From positions 27,802,187-27,866,186 of the forward strand of contig OX578284.1 of assembly GCA_951217055.1 (NCBI GenBank): 64,000 bases of DNA, written 5' to 3'. Numbering within the stretch: the first letter of the stretch is position 1; each line of letters begins with the position of its first letter. Positions 25,978 through 36,655 of the stretch are shown one piece after another. The DNA is from Gerris lacustris. Lineage: Eukaryota; Arthropoda; Insecta; Hemiptera; Gerridae. The position numbers and the translations under genes are program-made. The notes under the pieces are model-generated. The model was not told the DNA's origin. It saw only the letters and a list, made by a program, of their open reading frames with translations, and ran no database searches.

Positions 25978-26427
25978 TTAATTTTTAAATTTTTTGAATA
26001 TAGCATTATAATATTTATTTAGATGGCCTGAATCGGTTTTATGGTTAACGGTTGTCTCAAGAGATTTAAAAATATTAAAGGACTCTAAAATACGGCGTTT
26101 GTTAGTATTATTTTCATAGCCAACAATTCTTGTGTTTTCAAATGCAAATTTATGCTCTGTATTATTGGAGTGTATACTTAAGGCTGTTTTAGTACTCTTG
26201 CTTTTGATGTCGTTTTTATGTTGATATAGACGGTTTTTTAATTTTTGAGATGTTTCTCCTATATAAGATTTATCGCAATTTATGCAATCGATTTTATACA
26301 CTAAACCTGATCTATTATCTTTGTTAATTTGATCTTTCATATTAGTATACAATTTTCTTAGTTTATCGTTAGGTTTATGTGCTAATTTAACTTGTTCACC
26401 GTCATTGAGTTTCATTATCCTCTGCAA
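25978..26427 (-). pseudogene. Penelope GIY-YIG endonuclease, truncated polyprotein end
   Basis: The 149-codon frame carries the C-terminal half of a Penelope-type polyprotein. Residues 41-46 (GLVYKI) stand for GIY and 55-57 (YIG) are exact. C48 and C51, with H86 and H92, fit the zinc-binding residues placed in Penelope endonucleases. R66 and H70 follow in LKNRLYQH, and E115 lies in RRILE. N128 and the NHKTD stretch close the domain. Such endonucleases nick DNA to prime reverse transcription. Upstream, the linker continues in another frame (SLTYIKGL before EKLQRI), so one base has been lost near 26435. The reverse transcriptase is absent. The frame is otherwise open to its natural TAA. Confidence 0.85.
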
Positions 26428-26552
26428 TTTTTCAGAGTCCTTTTATGTAAGTGAGGCTGTTGTAATATTTGTTTCTATTGTCGTCTACTATTATTTGAGG
26501 TTGAATATTTTCTTTATTCTTTATGTGTTTATACCACATTGATTTTATTTTA

Positions 26553-27261
26553 TTATTAACCAATATAATACAAACAATAAAGTATTAATCATAATTCCGG
26601 ATCAATATAAATAAATATAATGCAATATTTGAATTAATTTAAAACAAAAGCAACTTGAACGTTCTCGATAATAAATTATGTATAAATTTTCACCATATAA
26701 ACCAAGAATTTTAAGTTAAAGTTATAACATTTTAATATCATGTATTGTTAATTCATAATTATTTGACTTGAATCATATATTCAATTTAAGAAATGAGTTT
26801 GTTTTCTATATACATATATATATTGTTTGTTACACTTAAGTGAAATGTGGTCAAAAATAATTGTGCAAAATAATTGTCGTTTAAAGTGTTCAGTTGTTCA
26901 TTGAAAATTGTATTTAGTTAATTAATTTTATAATGTATTTATTTGACGAATCCTATGGAGAATAAAAAAATTTAATATTAACGAAAATACTAATTATTAA
27001 AATTTCAATGCGACTACACAAATTGTAAGTAAATAACGTTCTTTAAAAATGTTTATATAGCATTGTTAAAATACCAATTTCAAAATAAGTGTTAAATAAT
27101 AATAATTTTAATGTTTTTTTATTTGTAGTATGAAAATTATGTGATGGGAAGATGACCTTAAAGGGTCGAAATGTCTCACAAATAAAAGAAATGGAAATCA
27201 ACTAGTTTTTTTATTTTTAAATACACCTAAAAAATCCATCATAAAAATTTAATAAAATATA
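26553..27261. repeat. Penelope pseudo-LTR, right arm
   Basis: It is the inverted partner of 24494-25233. It contains the motif GGGAAGATGACC, loop, GGGTCGAAATGTC at about 27148-27176. Confidence 0.88.
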
Positions 27262-28429
27262 CAATTTAAAAAGGTGTTTAAGTTTAACAACGTTTGTTGA
27301 AGAAACAAATAGAATCCTCTATCTAACAATTTAAGTTATATACAAATATTTTTTAAAACCTCTAATTTCTAGTTATTTATAATCATCTTCTTTTCCTTCC
27401 CTATTTCATTTTAGGAGTCGAAATCGAAAAAATATGAATACTATATGGCTATGGTCTTAAGAAGGAGTCTTTTCTAAAAAGACATGTTGGCATAGACATG
27501 TGGCATTAAAGAGTGTTAAGAATGGTTTAATTTCCCTCTTTACTGTTTCATACACGTAGAATGAAGAGATAATTTGATTTTGTGATTACTCGGGTGCAGG
27601 TCCTATGTGTGCAGTCGCGTGGACCTTATTTGAGTATATTTCTGATACCCATGAAGTTTAAACATGCAGATCCAGAAATATCATATCCCCAGGCGTATTC
27701 GGAAATTGATTTTAGCTCTAAATTTAAAGGTCTTCCCCCCTCCCCAAAAAGAAAATCTGTTTCAACAATTTTTTATAAATAATCTAAAATATATTATGGA
27801 CTATAGTCCTTGTAATAATCTAACCGGGCAAAGTTTAGTTTTTGAGCTATGATAATACATCTGGTATAAAACGAAATATAAACAATTCGCACCTGTTGAA
27901 AATTTTATTTAAAAAAATTATGTATAAATTAAAATGTGTATAGATTAAAATCCGGTCTTGCTAATATATACATGAGAGAGATTTGTTCAAGTTTGCCGTA
28001 CCGATTTTTCCTCCTTGATTACCTGTGAATCAATTAAAAATAGTCATGATACCTGTCGGTCCTATGGTACTCCAAAAGATATTTTTTTTTTTTATTCTTC
28101 GATTATTTTATTGTTTTTAATCTTATTTTGGTGTTTTTTTCTCTAATGTTTGTATTAGTGGTGGTTTTACAGCTGACAAGGACGACTCGCCAACCCCTTG
28201 TCATCCATTACTACATATAGTTGAATAAGCTCTTTTGTAGGGTTAAGCCTTCCACTGGCTGTTTCAGATATCATACTATATGGTGGCAGCTATATCCAAT
28301 GCGGCCATAATTCCTGATATTTCAGGTATATGAGAAATTATTACACACCTGAAAGTTAGTAATATACTTTATTCTGGAGAGGAAAATATTTACAAGCTTT
28401 TCGTTAATACATCAAGACGGTATCGTCAT
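27262..28429. other. AT-rich stretch with an H4 scrap
   Basis: At about 27645-27800 the words CAGAAATATCATATCCCC, TTTTAGCTCTAAATTTAAAG and TTCAACAATTTT follow the H4 order. Otherwise no gene or element end is seen. Confidence 0.45.
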
Positions 28430-28640
28430 TAAATTATTGAGAAATTTCCGATTTTCAGCCAGAACTAGGTTTACACTGAATCGAAAAGCAATTAATTTGG
28501 ATATAAGAGTGTTAGATGGTGAAACAGTGTTGCTTGCTTCCAACTGCTGGATCTCTCAGTCAAATAGGAACACCTCGTCCAAACTCAAAACTAATCTCAG
28601 ATCTCCAATTCAGCGGAATTCTCCTGAGGGAACCAAGGAT
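28430..28640 (+). other. Open frames in a GC-richer patch, unproven
   Basis: Two overlapping frames are open (28437-28664 and 28516-28698). An acceptor-like TTTCCGATTTTCAG precedes the patch. The second frame contains GSLSQIGTPRPNSKLISDL, but I recognise no family. It could be an exon, a decayed element or chance. Confidence 0.2.
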
Positions 28641-28739
28641 GGAAAAGGGTTACTGCTGTATTAAGATCGAAAAATCGCTTCAGGGGCTTTTCAGTTAAAG
28701 GTCTGAAGGGGCAAACCTTCCTATTTGCCCCACCCTCTA

Positions 28740-29013
28740 GTAAATTACAAACTCCTTTCGCTCTCTCTCTTTCTCTTTCTCTCTCTTCCCCTCACTTCCA
28801 TTAACATTTCAGAGATATGTAGATTAAGGTACCGTGTTTAGCACGCCATCATACAAAACCTCCGGTGTTAAATAGAGACTTGCATCCTATCATTACAACG
28901 CCCGAGTGTATATACGCTTCCTTAACTCTCGGAATCCCTGCAAATGCACGGGTCTTACAATCACGTCCGTATACAAATACGGGTGTTACCCGACTGTTTC
29001 ACCTAGTGAGCTT
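28740..29013. other. CT-rich tract and small hairpins
   Basis: A (TC)n-like run lies at 28758-28790. The hairpin GTCCGTATACAAATACGGGT (28965-28984) follows. Composition is near balanced. No frame of note. Confidence 0.5.
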
Positions 29014-29256
29014 TTACAAAGCGCATGACGTATAGCAGCAATGCCTCCTAAGATTACTATAATATAAACTTACTGCTGTACTTCTTGTGATTAGCCTGTA
29101 ATATGAAACAAGGTATCGCGGGTTACAAACACGCATACCTTCCAGCATTAGGTTATGCGTGTCTGCAACCATTCCACCTTGCTCACCATCTAGTTCAAGA
29201 GACTTCCGAACAAAATCTATTACTAGCTGCTTTGTGATATAGAAAGGCTCTAGTTG
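29014..29256 (-). other. Open minus-strand frame, possible exon or element remnant
   Basis: Eighty codons are open between stops. They include YITKQLVIDFVRKSLELDG and GGMVADTHNLMLEGMRVC, which read like real protein. Splice-like GGAAG-GTATGCG and TTTCATATTACAG-GCTAATC signals lie inside it, so it could instead be two exons around a small intron. Part of the region is also an inverted repeat (GGTTACAAACACGCATACC against GGTTATGCGTGTCTGCAACC), which argues for a mobile-element origin. I cannot name a family. Confidence 0.3.
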
Positions 29257-29487
29257 TTAAAGTTTTAGTATGATGCCGTGAAATAAATAATATTGGACCG
29301 AAGCTAAATTGTATAAAACAATAAAAAAACAAAACATTTAAGTCCTGAAACTAATTGAACATGGACTGATAATGAATTAGAGCGCTATCCACTTATCTAG
29401 CCTAGATCATTAGAACAGATATATATCTTCAATTCATTAACTTTTACTGTGACACTTTTTGAAAAATACGAACAGTTGTGGTGTGGT

Positions 29488-29660
29488 GACCGGCGTAGCC
29501 GAGTGGCTGCCTACTCGCAACTCATCCGCCTGCAATCTTAGTCTAAACACCGTCAAATCAAGTGAGTTTTAATCCCACATCGAGTAGATGAGTGAAGTAG
29601 GTGATACCCCGTCCTATAATAACCTAATGACGTATTAATCGAGACGTAAAAGAGAGAGCA
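29488..29660 (+). repeat. tRNA-like SINE, copy 1
   Basis: GGCGTAGCCGAGTGGCTGCC is an A-box region of the serine/leucine tRNA type, and GAGTTTTAATCCCAC stands where the B-box would be. The downstream body (CACATCGAGTAGATGAGTGA, CCCCGTC, ATAATAACCTAATGA) recurs in reverse at 31612-31690. I infer a Pol III-type SINE. Confidence 0.6.
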
Positions 29661-29926
29661 AATGTTGTAGTTACTATTAATATTGTCTAATGAGGAAAGG
29701 GGCTTTAGAGTAACGTTTAATTTCAACTTTTTTGTACCCTGAAATCCAGGATAAGTCTGAAGCATTCAAAATAAAGATGTACTCGTATTTAAGCAGCTCC
29801 TTAAGCTTAAAAAATCTGGTTTTACTTAAGGCAAATAGCTATTTAAGCTTTCGGGTGAATCAAGATGCTTACGAGAATATACGATAAATCTGATATTGTT
29901 ACCTTGTTGTGTTTTATCTTACCTAC

Positions 29927-30514
29927 TTTTTAGGGTTTCGCTAAACCTCTTATAGAAACCCTTATTCCGATGATATGCGTCTGCCCGTCGTACTTTGGTT
30001 CATATCTCCCGAAAACACTAGCGCAATGTTTTGGCCCCATACACAGGAAAAATATAGGAAGAAAAAAAATTAATATACGCAAGCGCAATGCGTAGAAATG
30101 TGGAATTCTCAAAATTTTCTCTTTTTTTCATTTTCGAGTGGGGTATCAATTAAAAGCTACGGAAAAGTATATTACAAGTGTATGTAAAATTTTATCAGTA
30201 TTGTTCTCCTTAACGCCAATATTGCGTTAATACACCCTATAACGGCTAGACCTAAAATATTGAAATAACTTCTGCTAATACCTTACGGGGTGGGCCGCCG
30301 ATGAAAATTTTCGGAAAATATTTAAAACATTGTGATCCCCCCGGGGATCGTACCAGGGACCCTTTACTCTACTCCTCTTTACCCTACTTACCTTACTCCA
30401 CTCGGGAGTTTTTGGGGGCAGGATGGGGAAATTAATAAATATTATTTTATATAATAATAACGTATATGCTTAACCATTTTGAAACCCTGAAGAGTACTTG
30501 GATGCAAGTAATTT
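29927..30514 (+). mobile_element. H1 element, short copy
   Basis: The head TTTTTAGGGTTTCG...GAAACCC is followed by GTCTGCCCGTCG and a single core (GAGTGGGGTATCAA at about 30136). It has a tRNA B-box-like GGGGATCGTACCAGGGACC near 30343. The inverted head (GAAACCCTGAAG) and the tail hairpin GTACTTGGATGCAAGTA end it. Same plan as 44012-45203 but with fewer cores. Confidence 0.6.
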
Positions 30515-30856
30515 TTCTATTCATTTTAACAAGAATATGATTTTGCCTGAGTTTTTTTACTTAACGTTTTTATTTAACCATGTACAATTTCAACTAAAAT
30601 GTTTATTATTATACCCCATAGGGCTCATATACCTGGGTCACCATGGTACAAATAGGAACTTTACATTTTGGTGCAATGCTTAAAGTGAGGGCGAATTAAC
30701 TATGTTTTGAAATAAAATTAGTCAATTTAATGTTTCATCTAAGCACTAATCTCATAAATCCTAGAGAAAATTTGACACTGGTTTTATCCTATAATATATA
30801 AATACATAATTTGCATTTAAAACAAAACAAAAAAAATATATATATAGATATGTGTG

Positions 30857-30867
<11 letters not shown>
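30515..30867. other. AT-rich stretch without genes
   Basis: Nothing recognisable. Confidence 0.5.

Positions 30868-30939
<72 letters not shown>
30868..30939. repeat. (TA)n microsatellite
   Basis: A TA run preceded by GTGTGTGTGTGTCTA. Confidence 0.95.
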
Positions 30940-30945
<6 letters not shown>

Positions 30946-31611
30946 TTCATATATATTTATTTATATCCATATATATTTCATTGGTATTCACCTACAATAA
31001 TAACATCCTTAAAACAACGAATATATTTCGGTTTGGTACACTGATTCCATTTTTTTTGTCGTAATTAAAATTCCAATTATCTAGAATATCAGGTTTCCTG
31101 GCTAATATTAGCTAAAGTTCAGAAAACAAAACAAATATAAAGGAAAACTAAAAACCTGCGAAGAGAGGTGATTGCGAAGGACATTTGTTGACATATTAGA
31201 TGTTCTAATCAGAGTGCGAGTAACTCTCTTGTAAGTCTACATATTGGAGCTTGTAGCGTGATAGAAATGTTGGATTACTTGAACCCCGCTTCAAGCCCTA
31301 TCACCCAATAAAACCTTTATCCAATGAAAAAACTTCCAACCCCTTTTAATTAAGCCCTACGATAACGAGTTCTTTTGTTTTTTGTGCTTGCTCCGTTTGA
31401 TCTGCTAATTAGTCGTCAGGATTGCCAATTGTTTTTACAGTCCAAGAGAAAATGCTGCTTGTTTTTCATAGCCTCCATCGTTGTTCTTTCTTTTCGTGTC
31501 TGACTTAATTTATTTATTCGTGGAAAATATCCTTATAGAGTGAGTAAAAATATGTATTTTTGAATGCCAATAAAATAATATATTACTACTTCTCATTATT
31601 ATTATTTTGTT
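30940..31611. other. AT-rich stretch without genes
   Basis: A modestly GC-richer patch near 31240-31330 has no long frame. No element ends are seen. Confidence 0.5.
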
Positions 31612-31870
31612 TGTCGCTTCTTTGACGCTGGATCAACACATCATTAGGTTATTACAAGACGGGGAATCGGCCCCCTCATTCATCTACTCGATGTGGTTAT
31701 AAGTGTGAAAATTTTCTCAACTTTCTGGGATTCCAAGGTGGTTAAAGGTGGCTTACCTCTAACCACCTCGTATATCGGTGTTTTGACTTTGGTTTCAGGT
31801 GAGTTACGATAACGCTAACCATATGCGTCTACCCTGATCCTCATTAATCCATGTCGCAGTTAGCCCACGT
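31612..31870 (-). repeat. tRNA-like SINE, copy 2
   Basis: On the minus strand a head containing GGTTAGCGTTATCGTAACTC precedes the body shared with 29574-29655 (CACATCGAGTAGATGAATGA, CCCCGTC, AATAACCTAATGA). The middle (GGTGGTTAGAGGTAAGCCACC) folds into a hairpin that is not present in copy 1. Confidence 0.55.
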
Positions 31871-32018
31871 AGCTTAATATATTTTAGTAACACTTATGTA
31901 GGTAATTGTTAGAAATATATCTCATTGTTTATTTTATAATAATGTGGCCATTCGACCAGTGGTTGAACGCAAAGGAAGCTTTTTGCCACCTTAAATGGTT
32001 GACATTTTTAGCTACTAA

Positions 32019-32911
32019 CAGGGCTTGTAGTGAGTCACTGAAAGTCACTAAAAGTCACTTATTTTGACGAGAGTCACTTTTTTGTCACTTATTTAAAAAA
32101 AAGTCACTGAAAGTCACTTATTGGGGCTTACAAGGATAATTTTTTGTATTTTTTAAATACACAACATATATTTTAACTGTTTTTCAAAAAGGAAACTTTT
32201 TTAACTATTAATTTTATATTTGGCCTACTTTGAACTGTGATGAATGATAAAGTTTGGAACAGTTGCACTAGATTCAGCTGGAGTGTGTTGTGTTTTATCG
32301 TCAATATTAAGAAGATGGATGAAAAAAATAAAAATAATATTTTATTCCGAACTCCCTCCTGATTGTTATTACTTTTCCTCACAACCTATAGTAGAAAAAG
32401 TATTTTCACCAAAAACTTTTTAGAGATTTCAACAGAATTCTCCGTTTTGGGTGTTTTTAAGACCTCGAGTGGTTTTCAGCATGACGTCTGTATGTATGTA
32501 TGTATGTATGTATGTATGTGTGAATGTACGTATGTAATTATCGTAGCGCCCAAGGTATTTAACCTAGAGAGTTGAAACTTGCCAGAAAATCAGTCTTTAC
32601 CTGTAGTGCTGCCGCCCAGAAAATCAAATTTTTCCACCATCTTGAACGCAGTTTGCTGAGTCAGCATACATTTTAAAAATTGTAATAAATGAAAATGGTC
32701 CTGATCGAGTTGAAATTTGGCACGAATGTATCTCTGTATGACAAACAAGCCCTCCAAATTCGATTTGGATATTGGCAATATTTGAATTTATAAACTTTGA
32801 CAGTTAATAATGCCGAAAGTATAAATATGTTTTTGACTTATAGCATATCGTTGGAACCAGACACTTTGGTGGCCTCCGAAGTGAGGAAAAGTTCCAAGGT
32901 ACCCTGTACCC

Positions 32912-32946
<35 letters not shown>

Positions 32947-33184
32947 CCATACAGTTACGGTACACAAAATCAAATGAACAAAAAACCGTTCTAAAATTTT
33001 TATAATTGCATTTGTTTAACAGTGCTAAACAACAAAAAGTAACTAAAATAATTTTTTTTTTACTTAAAATTAAGTCACTTAAAGTCACTTATTTGGGTAA
33101 AACAGGTCACTTAAAAGTCACTTATTTTGAAAAAAATAGTCACTAAAGTCACTTAATTTTGAGAAAAATCTGCTACAAGCTCTG
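32019..33184. mobile_element. hAT-like non-autonomous element with AGTCACT arrays
   Basis: The inverted ends CAGGGCTTGTAG (32019) and CTACAAGCTCTG (to 33184) differ at one position. They are flanked by the direct repeat TACTAA (32013-32018 and 33185-33190). Beneath each end lies an array of AAGTCACTTA-type repeats, at about 32033-32128 and 33071-33155. CAG-starting ends and arrayed subterminal motifs are typical of hAT elements, whose usual target duplication is 8 bases; here only 6 match. The interior has a (TATG)n run at about 32489-32519 and a poly-T run of about 34 at 32913-32946. No transposase is seen. Confidence 0.72.
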
Positions 33185-34359
33185 TACTAATGGTTTCACG
33201 TTGAGCGAAAGTATTAAGAATATAAATATTTTGAGAGTCATTTAGAGGGAATTTAGTTGCATTCTCTATATTCCTGGGGTTAGAGTGGAATATCCTCTTA
33301 AGGCTGAACTTATTTCATGTTATGTATTACAGTTCTGATAATTGACATGAAACCCTTTATGCTACAGTGAACTTTGTAAATTTATTTTATAAAAGCATTA
33401 CTTCATCAAACCACCCGAATTTTATATTTTTTTTAAACTTCTGTTAGATTTTCCTAAATTATAGTCGGGAAAACCCCTCTCTGCGTGGATTATTATATTT
33501 TCGCCATTTTCGAATGCTTTTAGTTATTGAAGAATGAACCGATTTGGTGCTTCGGATTTCTAAAGGTTGACAAATTGTTACTACAAAAAGTTCTAGATTT
33601 TCTATACCTTGACTCCTTCTTTCATTGACTAAGTTATTCTTTACAAATCTTCGCCTTCAACCAGGCCGCTTTCTTCCGTAACGAAGGTAGCCAAAATGAA
33701 GGAAATAAACAGGAAAAAAGATCACTCAACAGATTTTGACGATTTTTCCTTTTGAAGTTTGTGGAATACTTTTATTTTAGAGGAACATAATTATGTAAGC
33801 GTAATTTATTATTTTAGTGATACTAATCTTAGGATGGTATCATTGTGTAAGGTTTCGTCCATTTTAGAATAATAGTTGTACCTCTAATAATGATTTTCTA
33901 TTGCTAAGTAATCAAGTAAATATAAAATGGTTATGAACAAGGTTCTGAAAAATGTTATCGCAAATTGGCCAAGGCACATAGCTTCCTCGTTACCCATCTC
34001 GTACTTTATTGATTATATATGCTTTTACAACCTCTTATACTCTAGTTAAATTAATTAATTTTCCCTCTCCCGAGCTTACCGAAGGTAACGGAAGCTATAT
34101 GATCGTTCAGTAACAACATTTTTTTATCAAAACAAATATGATCAAAAAAGTGGGGGGGGGGGGGATTAAATAAATGTTTACGGTAATGGTTTATAAAAGC
34201 ATAAAATCATCGACTAATGATGCGCCATGGTACGCGATGATGCTATGTGTCACTCTTGTTTTGCCAAAAGCGCCCAAAATTGTTTTTGTTTTTTACATGA
34301 ATACAAGTTACATTTTAGAAACATTAAGCATGCGCATGCGGTTGAATTTAATCTGGGGC
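33185..34359. other. AT-rich stretch with an H3 head
   Basis: At 34068-34115 the H3 head (CCGAGCTTACCGAAGGTAAC, GGAAGCTATATGATCGTTC) occurs alone. A poly-G run of about 14 lies at 34150-34165. There are no genes. Confidence 0.5.
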
Positions 34360-34610
34360 CATTCTGCGGTACCATTATGCGGCTTCATTCGACAAACCAT
34401 CTAAATTTCTTAAAAATCAGATGAGTACTTTTAAAGATACAGGTGTAAATAAATGTATGTTTGTGTGCAAGGGAATAGAAACGAATGGGCGCAGTAGGTT
34501 GAAACTCGTATTGGACCAAAAATTGGCTAATTGTGGCCTACCATCCAAATTTCATTAAATTTGGACGATTTGTTTTTAAACTATTATAAAGCTTCCGTTA
34601 AATTGGGTAA
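34360..34610 (+). repeat. Dispersed repeat, copy 2 (see 18990-19225)
   Basis: It shares an ordered set of words with 18990-19225, including CTTAAAAATCAGATGAGTAC, TTTTAAAGATACAGGTGT, GGCGCAGTAGGTTGAAACTC and CCTACCATCC. Confidence 0.55.
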
Positions 34611-34839
34611 GCTGGAAGCAAAATAGTGGAAAATTTAACAAATTAGCCAAAAAAGGATCGTATCTGTATCTATACTGGGTTTATGAGAAAGTAAAAATAA
34701 AATAATGGGTGTGAAATGAGTGCAAGAAGATCGGATTAAATTTGAAAGACAGTGATCGATAATAAATTCAGAACAAATTTACTCACTTCGGGTCGTCGGG
34801 TCGTCAAGAAAACCAAAAAGTTCCTCTCCTCTTCAATTT

Positions 34840-35240
34840 GAGGCCTATGTTTTAATAGCATGTTGAAGGGCTTATTCCTCTATGAGCTGGGATGCTGACC
34901 ATTTATGTTGTTCTCTTTCTTCCCTGGACCTTTTCCCCTCACACCTAGCCTCTAGGGCTCTCCGAGGCAAGTACTCACTGTTCATCCTACGCAGATGTCT
35001 ATCATAGTCTAGGGTTTGTTTTGTCCTCGTGAAAAGTTGTTTGTTTTAAGCTCAGTATAAACTTCCTTATACTGAAGTTTCTCATCCTATCTCTTCTGGT
35101 TTTGTCTGCTGTCTTTTAGGTACGTACCACATTTCTGTGAATAAAATTTAGCTCTGGCACTTTTAATCAGAGCCAATGATTTACACCCTTCTATTGCTTC
35201 GTCGGTTTATTTACGGGTTTCTTCTGAGTCTTTCCTATTA
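34840..35240 (-). pseudogene. Possible decayed coding segment, minus strand
   Basis: In one frame the minus strand reads TDEAIEGCKSLALIKSARAK, then FYSQKCGTYLKDSRQNQKR. After a stop it goes on as DEKLQYKEVYTELKTNNF, with further stops downstream. The patch is GC-richer than its surroundings. It might be a dead exon or a retroelement gag-like piece; no family is recognised and chance is possible. Confidence 0.2.
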
Positions 35241-35454
35241 TTGAAATAAATTTCATTTTGGATTTTTTATATTTCTTCGAATAAGAAATTATATATATAT
35301 ATCTTCACTCGTAATCTCAGAACAATCATCAAGAAACTAGATTCTATAATGTTACTACTACCAAATTCTGCGTTTTTTATTATTTGTTTCTTTTTCATAT
35401 ACGTGGTATATAAAAAGAGAAAGTGTAGTGAATCGATTTTGACGAATTTTTACG

Positions 35455-35725
35455 TTTTTGAGTCCGAATAAGTGGCTTATAGGAATTGTTTGTTATAGGA
35501 ATTGTTCGTCGTCTGATGTCTTTGCAGAACGCGCTGAGGTTCAGAAATATCATAACCTGAGATTAAATCGAGAAATGAATTTTAGCTTTGACAAAAACGT
35601 GAAAAAGAAATTACTTGAAAACGTTTCCGACAATTTTGATTTAAAACTTCTAAGATGTGAAGTACATTTAAATACGAGTCTAACCATATAAATTGTTTTC
35701 CCAAGAAAAATCTTGTTCCTGAGGT
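35455..35725 (+). repeat. H4 repeat fragment
   Basis: GTTCAGAAATATCATAACC, GAGATTAAATCGAGAAATGA and ATATAAATTGTTTTCCCAAG follow the H4 order. The GAGAAAGTTTG end is missing. Confidence 0.5.
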
Positions 35726-36194
35726 ATTGAAACTAATATTATTTATTGATAATCAGAACATAAAGTTTTAAACTTTTTTTAAATGTGATTAAAAAAAGGG
35801 TGTTATTATGGGATTTAAATACAGTATCAATATTATCTTTATTGAGAAAATGTTGTTCGTTTTTTGTTTTGGATATATCATCAAATTAATTTTTTATGTT
35901 AACAAATTTCATTAAATAATGCCTCAAAATATAAAATAATTTTATTATAATGTTTTAGATAATAAAATAATAATAATATTATCATGTGTGGGATACTTTA
36001 TGATGTTACATTGTAATCGTTTAGCACTTTATTATACATAATAATGCAATTAACGATTCAATCAAAAATCAATTCATGTCAAAAATTAATTTCCTTTATT
36101 ATTTTAAGCAATGAATTCCATAAAATAATCTTTTATTTAAGAATTTTTTATTTAATTTAAATTTTTTGAAAAGTACACTAATTCATTTAATTTT
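35726..36194. other. AT-rich stretch without genes
   Basis: Nothing recognisable. Confidence 0.5.
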
Positions 36195-36655
36195 CCTCTC
36201 GAGGTAACAAAAGCTAACGGAAGCATAGAGATCATTCTTAAGTTTATCCAAAATGCGTTTAAAAAATCAGTTAACACAATATGTTAAGCGTTTATCTGAC
36301 TGTCTACATGTTCGTCAACATTTTTAATAATGCAATTATTTTGAAACCGACTGGTCCGATTTTGATGAAATTAAAACCTTCTGCATTTATTTGTTCCTTT
36401 CACGTACCCAGAGCATATTTGTTTAGAAACACACGTATTTTGACATCTTTTTAAAGTGGCGGACGTTTTTGCTTCCGAGCTAACCGGTAAGAGCGGAAGT
36501 AATATTTTTTTTTTTTTTTAATAGAAGCAATTAATAAAACAATTCTAATGAAAACAATTAATTTTAGACACCATGGATCATTTTCGGTCCCGTGTCTGTC
36601 TATCGTTCCTAAAAACTACTCTTCTGTGTTTGATGAAATTTTGATGATACTTCAC
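36195..36655 (+). repeat. Two H3 repeats in tandem
   Basis: One copy begins at 36195 (GAGGTAACAAAAGCTAACGG) and ends with CCGATTTTGATGAAATT near 36375. A second begins at about 36473 (GCTTCCGAGCTAACCGGTAA), has ACACCATGGATCATTTTCGG and CCCGTGTCTGTC, and ends near 36655. Both are in the same orientation. Confidence 0.55.

Larger units (their letters stand above)
24494..27261 (-). mobile_element. Penelope-like retroelement with inverted terminal repeats
   Basis: A left arm (24494-25233) and a right arm (26553-27261) are long, highly similar inverted repeats. The 1.3 kb between them holds a (TA)n/(CATA)n tract and, on the minus strand, the end of a Penelope polyprotein (linker plus GIY-YIG endonuclease). 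The reverse transcriptase is missing, so the copy is 5'-truncated. Inverted pseudo-LTRs with 5' truncation are a known habit of Penelope elements. Both arms carry the hairpin motif GACC-loop-GGTC followed by GAAATGTC (at 27150 plus, and in reverse near 24585). The arms' similarity suggests a fairly recent origin. Confidence 0.85.

Noticed and set aside
32483..32519. Telomere-like repeat
   Set aside because: The TATG repeat is a plain tetranucleotide microsatellite and no TTAGG array is present.
32913..32946. Poly-T run as the tail of a minus-strand retroposon
   Set aside because: No element body with matching end or target duplication was seen next to it; it lies inside the hAT-like element.
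35101..35160. Preceding furin exon ending in a WYL-type codon run (ACCACAT on the plus strand)
   Set aside because: The translated context does not match the furin N-terminal region, and it lies downstream rather than upstream of the exon on the minus strand.
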